Part shown: positions 63,201-64,000 of the stretch, piece after piece
Layout of the letters: the number at the start of each line of letters is the position of its first letter
How positions within the stretch are numbered: the stretch's first letter is position 1
Source of the DNA: Phoebastria nigripes
Taxonomy: Eukaryota; Chordata; Aves; Procellariiformes; Diomedeidae
NCBI GenBank assembly: GCA_035582835.1
Contig: JAYKAV010000500.1
Span: forward strand, 343,779 to 407,778
DNA: 64,000 bases
Direction of reading: 5' to 3'
Translations under genes and position numbers: made by a program
The notes under the pieces: generated by a model
The model's input: the letters and a program-made list of their open reading frames with translations, nothing else
Told to the model about the DNA's origin: nothing
Database searches by the model: none

Positions 63201-63775
63201 GGTTTTTGGTGGTGTGGGTTGGTTTGTTTGTTTGTTTGTTTTCTTCCCTTTAAAAAAAAAAAAAGCTTTGAAACTCCCAGCGTCAGGAGTAACAGATCAG
63301 AGGTGGTGGTTGCACTCTCTGTAGAGCCACACTTAAACCACTGAGCAGGGAACCCCTAGGTACGTATACGCTGCTAGCGCATTGTAAATGATGATGTAAA
63401 ATCCACTGGGTTGTGTGGAAGATTTAAATCTGCAGTGCTGAAGGTTTGGTGGAAAAAGTTCTTCCTGGTCCGTTTGTGGGGGGGGGGGGACACGGGACAG
63501 GATGGACGGACGTGTGCCTGCCATCTGCCCAGGAACGTCTGCTTAAGAGCAGTTCCTGGCTCCTGTCCTGGACTCCAGTGGTCGGACAAACATTCCCGCA
63601 GCCTTTTCCAGTAAGAAATCAGCTGATTCATTCACATTTGCGTGCCTGTTTTCCTGTCTTTCAGCTGCGGGAGCTGGTCAGCATGTGCATATACCCAGAT
63701 CCAGATCAAAGACCTGACATTGGTTACGTGCACCAAATAGCAAAACAAATGCATGTTTGGACCTCCAGCACATGA
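22348..63775 (+). CDS. NEK6: Serine/threonine-protein kinase NEK6 (9 coding exons, complete CDS)
   Basis: Join of 22348-22440, 30705-30845, 32263-32325, 37375-37485, 41065-41173, 42445-42552, 52809-52903, 59541-59654 and 63665-63775 gives 945 nt, 314 residues plus TGA; human NEK6 is 313 residues. Seen in the translation: glycine loop GRGQFSEV (53-60), ATP-binding lysine in VALKK (K75), alpha-C glutamate E94, catalytic HRD (171-173), DLG metal-binding motif (191-193), activation-loop serine S207 in AAHSLVGTPYY, SPE (216-218), and C-terminal [12 protein letters not shown]6 rather than NEK7 is shown by [35 protein letters not shown] and [17 protein letters not shown]. Family knowledge: NEK9 binds and activates NEK6/7 in mitosis, S207 matches the activating phosphosite of human NEK6, and Y109 matches its autoinhibitory tyrosine; targets include the kinesin KIF11. 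It acts in cytoplasm, at centrosomes and on the spindle. One intron has a GC donor. No frameshift or stop interrupts the CDS. Confidence 0.97.
22541..22570. other. Assembly gap (30 N)
   Basis: Thirty N bases follow a C-rich end (TTCCCCGCCC). The missing part may be GC-rich sequence that was not assembled. Confidence 0.95.
22999..23018. repeat. (CT)10 microsatellite
   Basis: Ten uninterrupted CT units within intron 1. Confidence 0.85.
23520..23760. promoter_or_regulatory. Candidate intronic enhancer with homeodomain-type sites
   Basis: Three TAATTA cores (23579-23584, 23614-23619, 23714-23719) and the palindrome GATTAATC (23533-23540) fall within about 190 bp, together with AGCTAATAATC. Such clustering resembles conserved developmental enhancers. 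The background is AT-rich, so chance cannot be excluded, and conservation was not testable here. Confidence 0.25.
24493..24522. repeat. T17C13 homopolymer junction
   Basis: Seventeen T followed by thirteen C inside intron 1. A pyrimidine-only tract that may be slippery in sequencing and replication. Confidence 0.85.
27190..27217. repeat. T28 homopolymer
   Basis: Twenty-eight T in a row in intron 1. Not at a recognisable retroposon end. Confidence 0.85.
27470..27505. repeat. G15 / C12 inverted repeat
   Basis: A run of 15 G (27470-27484), nine bases ATTGGGTGT, then 12 C (27494-27505). It can fold into an all-GC hairpin of up to 12 pairs, or the G-run could form a quadruplex. The exact run lengths are unreliable in short-read assemblies. 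Confidence 0.75.
30705..30845 (+). CDS. NEK6: NEK6 coding exon 2 (residues 32-78, glycine loop and ATP lysine)
   Basis: Acceptor CTGAACAG|AGACAT and donor GTTCAG|GTGAGC enclose 141 nt in phase 0 at both ends. The exon starts [16 protein letters not shown], which matches the human NEK6 segment after DPQ, then gives [20 protein letters not shown] (nucleotide-binding loop) and [11 protein letters not shown] with the catalytic lysine K75. A second AG at 30705-30706 exists, but using it would break the reading frame. Confidence 0.96.
30846..32262 (+). other. NEK6: NEK6 intron 2 (1.42 kb)
   Basis: GTGAGC donor and TATTTGAAG acceptor. Contains a T/G-rich low-complexity block (about 31080-31185) with one N. 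No other feature recognised. Confidence 0.9.
32263..32325 (+). CDS. NEK6: NEK6 coding exon 3 (residues 79-99, alpha-C helix)
   Basis: A 63-nt exon between TATTTGAAG|ATTTTT and TTGAAG|GTAAGA, phase 0 at both ends. It encodes [20 protein letters not shown] plus K. E94 in KEIDLL is the alpha-C glutamate that pairs with K75. [11 protein letters not shown] is the NEK6 version; NEK7 has DLMDAKARADC here. Confidence 0.96.
32326..37374 (+). other. NEK6: NEK6 intron 3 (5.05 kb)
   Basis: GTAAGA donor and TATCTGCAG acceptor. Mostly AT-rich, with a short CpG-rich island at about 33955-34085, an (ATTT)5 run (36320-36339) and G12 (37045-37056). Open frames inside are short and show no known domain. Confidence 0.9.
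36320..36339. repeat. (ATTT)5 microsatellite
   Basis: Five uninterrupted ATTT units in intron 3. Confidence 0.85.
37375..37485 (+). CDS. NEK6: NEK6 coding exon 4 (residues 100-136, N-lobe strands and hinge)
   Basis: A 111-nt exon between TATCTGCAG|CAACTG and ATTAAG|GTAAGG, phase 0. It encodes [19 protein letters not shown] followed by [18 protein letters not shown], which spans beta-4, beta-5 and the hinge. Y109 (in IIKYLDS) corresponds to the tyrosine known in human NEK6 (Y108) to point into the active site and hold the kinase inactive until NEK9 binds. Confidence 0.97.
37486..41064 (+). other. NEK6: NEK6 intron 4 (3.58 kb)
   Basis: GTAAGG donor and CTCCCACAG acceptor. Holds one GC- and CpG-rich block (about 38285-38560), unlike the AT-rich surroundings, and otherwise nothing recognisable. 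Confidence 0.9.
38285..38560. other. Intronic CpG-rich block of unknown function
   Basis: About 275 bp with many CpG dinucleotides (GGGCGAGCGAGCCGGG, CCGCACGTGCGGGC, CGGCCAAAGGCGGCCGCC) in an AT-rich intron. CCGCACGTGCGG is a perfect 12-bp palindrome that contains a CACGTG E-box. Both strands are open over parts of it, as expected from GC composition; no protein similarity was recognised. It could be an internal promoter, an enhancer or an exon of an unknown transcript. Confidence 0.4.
41065..41173 (+). CDS. NEK6: NEK6 coding exon 5 (residues 137-172, up to HR of the HRD motif)
   Basis: A 109-nt exon between CCCACAG|TATTTT and CACAGAG|GTAACA. It starts [20 protein letters not shown] and ends HSRRVMHR plus the first base of the catalytic aspartate codon, so the donor is in phase 1 and the D173 codon (G|AC) is split by intron 5. 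Confidence 0.97.
41174..42444 (+). other. NEK6: NEK6 intron 5 (1.27 kb)
   Basis: GTAACA donor and TTCTTGCAG acceptor, inserted after the first base of the catalytic aspartate codon. No repeat or other feature recognised apart from a short poly-T run near 41805-41817. Confidence 0.9.
42445..42552 (+). CDS. NEK6: NEK6 coding exon 6 (residues 173-208, catalytic and DLG motifs)
   Basis: A 108-nt exon between CTTGCAG|ACATAA and TCCTTAG|GTAAGG, phase 1 at both ends. It completes D173 and encodes [20 protein letters not shown] (catalytic loop and DLG) then [15 protein letters not shown] with S207 of the activation loop. K201 stands where human NEK6 has glutamate, as in NEK7 (from memory). The V209 codon is split by intron 6. 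Confidence 0.97.
45779..45906. repeat. Poly-T/(CTTT)n microsatellite with embedded 80-N assembly gap
   Basis: T16 (45779-45794), 80 N (45795-45874), T16 (45875-45890), then (CTTT)n. The gap lies inside the repeat, so its true length is unknown; long T and CTTT expansions are likely. Confidence 0.85.
46342..46379 (+). repeat. 19-bp tandem duplication
   Basis: ACTGCATAGACTTTGGAAG is repeated head to tail, differing only in the last base (46342-46360 and 46361-46379). Probably a recent slippage event. Confidence 0.85.
47390..47419 (+). repeat. Direct repeat GCTAATTCCCA, 19-bp period
   Basis: GCTAATTCCCA occurs at 47390 and 47409. GCTAATTCC resembles a homeodomain core. A small duplication is the simplest explanation. 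Confidence 0.65.
50717..50742 (+). repeat. 13-bp tandem duplication
   Basis: ACGTATTCCTGTA is repeated exactly at 50717-50729 and 50730-50742. Confidence 0.85.
52809..52903 (+). CDS. NEK6: NEK6 coding exon 7 (residues 209-240, P+1 loop and F helix), GC donor
   Basis: A 95-nt exon that starts after TTTTTTACAG|TG and completes V209, then reads [20 protein letters not shown] and [11 protein letters not shown]. The exon must end at GAG (52901-52903), because the protein continues with MAALQSP from the next exon. The donor is therefore GAG|GCAAGT, a GC rather than GT donor with otherwise perfect consensus. Reading on into the intron adds only four residues before TAA at 52916-52918. Confidence 0.95.
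52904..52909 (+). promoter_or_regulatory. NEK6: Non-canonical GC splice donor of intron 7
   Basis: The exon must end at 52903 to keep YE|MAALQ in frame, so the intron begins GCAAGT. AG|GCAAGT is the strong consensus of the minor GC-AG class spliced by the U2 spliceosome. The only nearby GT (52908) would add 4 nt and shift the frame. Confidence 0.9.
56520..56660. promoter_or_regulatory. Candidate enhancer with duplicated CTAATTGG sites
   Basis: TCTCTAATTGGAG occurs twice with a 20-bp period (56573-56585 and 56593-56605), each a near-palindrome around CTAATTGG. A further TAATT follows at about 56610, and CAATCTCTAATTGGAGATTA flanks the first copy. CTAATTG/A is the core bound by LIM-homeodomain and related factors. 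Spacing by about two helical turns would place the sites on one face of DNA. Binding is inference. Confidence 0.35.
57770..58000. promoter_or_regulatory. Candidate conserved non-coding segment
   Basis: A stretch of complex, repeat-free sequence with TGGTAATGAG, GACTAATAATAATCATCA, GGATAATATCCACAGTTATC and TAAAGCCG. GGATAATATCC is an 11-base palindrome. The texture resembles deeply conserved non-coding elements, but no alignment was possible here. Confidence 0.2.
58931..58964. repeat. Poly-T tract
   Basis: T8 G T25 in intron 7. No retroposon body was recognised beside it. Confidence 0.8.
59541..59654 (+). CDS. NEK6: NEK6 coding exon 8 (residues 241-278)
   Basis: A 114-nt exon between TCTCTCCAG|ATGGCA and GAAAAG|GTAAAT, phase 0. 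It encodes [20 protein letters not shown] then [18 protein letters not shown], the C-lobe G helix region. LFSLCQ is NEK6-like (NEK7: LYSLCK). The intron immediately upstream is open in the same frame back to 58995, which is discussed as a finding. Confidence 0.97.
62440..62600. promoter_or_regulatory. Candidate enhancer with TAATTA/TAATTG sites
   Basis: TTTTAATTACCATTAAAATAA (core TTAATTA at 62449-62455), TAATTG (62465-62470) and TATAATTAAAAGC (TAATTA at 62572-62577) occur within 130 bp in otherwise balanced-composition sequence. The pattern resembles homeodomain enhancers; activity and conservation are untested. Confidence 0.25.
63222..63264. repeat. (GTTT)n and A13 low-complexity block
   Basis: Several GTTT units followed, after TTCTTCCCTT, by thirteen A (63252-63264), near the acceptor of the last exon. 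Confidence 0.8.
63478..63489. repeat. G12 homopolymer
   Basis: Twelve G in a row about 175 bp before the last NEK6 exon. It could influence splicing or simply be a slippage site. Confidence 0.85.
63665..63775 (+). CDS. NEK6: NEK6 last coding exon (residues 279-314 and stop)
   Basis: Begins after CTGTCTTTCAG|CTGCGG and runs to TGA at 63773-63775. It encodes [20 protein letters not shown] (with the conserved RPD arginine of kinase subdomain XI) and [16 protein letters not shown], the C-terminus that identifies NEK6. The exon continues as 3' UTR. Confidence 0.97.
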   Translation: MRELVSMCIYPDPDQRPDIGYVHQIAKQMHVWTSST

Positions 63776-64000
63776 ACATCTGCAAACGCTCTCAAGAAGC
63801 CAGCACAGCTTAGTCTTACTTGAATTTTTTTTCTCAGATGAAACCGACTGGTGCCTAGTCACACAAGTGAGAGGGTTGAGCACTCGTAGCAAGATGCTCC
63901 ATTTTTCTGCAGGTTATTTGACAAGGACTCTTACAAGGTGGTCATGCTTTAAAGTGAAGATTCTGTGAGGTATTGCAAGTGATTTTTTTTTTTTTTTTTT
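63776..64000 (+). other. NEK6: NEK6 3' UTR (start; continues past the window)
   Basis: Sequence directly after the stop codon. No AATAAA or ATTAAA polyadenylation signal is visible in the 225 bases present, so the transcript end lies outside the window. It ends in a run of 18 T (63983-64000), which may mark an assembly edge or a simple repeat. Confidence 0.85.

Larger units (their letters stand above)
59655..63664 (+). other. NEK6: NEK6 intron 8 (4.01 kb)
   Basis: GTAAAT donor and CCTGTCTTTCAG acceptor. Holds a homeodomain-site cluster (62440-62600), moderately GC-rich parts (62240-62400 and 62940-63080), a (GTTT)n run near 63222-63241 followed by A13 (63252-63264), and G12 (63478-63489). 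No exon-like coding segment was recognised. Confidence 0.9.

Noticed and set aside
22348..63775. Assignment of the kinase to NEK7 instead of NEK6
   Set aside because: Diagnostic positions ([41 protein letters not shown]) are the NEK6 forms, and the N-terminus joins at DPQ|RH as in NEK6. Only the activation-loop K201 is NEK7-like.
63776..64000. Polyadenylation site of NEK6
   Set aside because: No AATAAA/ATTAAA hexamer in the visible 3' UTR; the terminal poly-T is on the wrong strand to be a poly(A) tail.

Overview
This window is vertebrate nuclear DNA, almost certainly from a bird. It contains nearly all of one multi-exon protein kinase gene, NEK6 (NIMA-related kinase 6), on the + strand, with very large introns. 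The avian assignment rests on two CR1 (chicken repeat 1 type) LINE 3' ends and the high similarity of the exons to vertebrate NEK6. There are no bacterial-style gene clusters, operons or CRISPR arrays.

Layout. Positions 1-22315 hold no recognisable protein-coding exon. They are most likely a 5' non-coding intron of NEK6 or the sequence upstream of it, and contain two CR1 fragments (7218-7474 on +, 20321-20785 on -) and simple repeats. The first coding exon lies at about 22316-22440, with the start codon at 22348 in a perfect ACCATGG context. Eight more coding exons follow at 30705-30845, 32263-32325, 37375-37485, 41065-41173, 42445-42552, 52809-52903, 59541-59654 and 63665-63775 (stop). Joined, they give 945 nt, or 314 residues plus stop, in one uninterrupted frame. 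Every exon-exon phase agrees, and all hallmark kinase residues are present. The 3' UTR starts at 63776 and runs off the window, so the gene is complete for coding sequence but open at both transcript ends.

The gene product is a small, almost pure kinase domain. It has a diverged, histidine-rich N-terminal tail of about 45 residues, then lysine, glutamate, HRD, DLG and activation-loop motifs. In this family it acts in the mitotic NEK9-NEK6/7 cascade that drives spindle assembly.

Points that deserve attention are: a non-canonical GC-AG intron (intron 7, 52904-59540); a short upstream ORF that starts 8 nt before the main ATG and overlaps it; a tandem CAG/CAG acceptor ahead of the start-codon exon; and intronic clusters of homeodomain-type TAATTA/CTAATTGG sites that may be enhancers. 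The last point is notable because, from general knowledge of vertebrate synteny, the LIM-homeobox gene LHX2 lies next to NEK6. Two assembly gaps (22541-22570 and 45795-45874) and about 20 isolated N bases are present, none inside a NEK6 coding exon. I found no evidence for an undescribed protein system. The most interesting signals are regulatory or splicing features.
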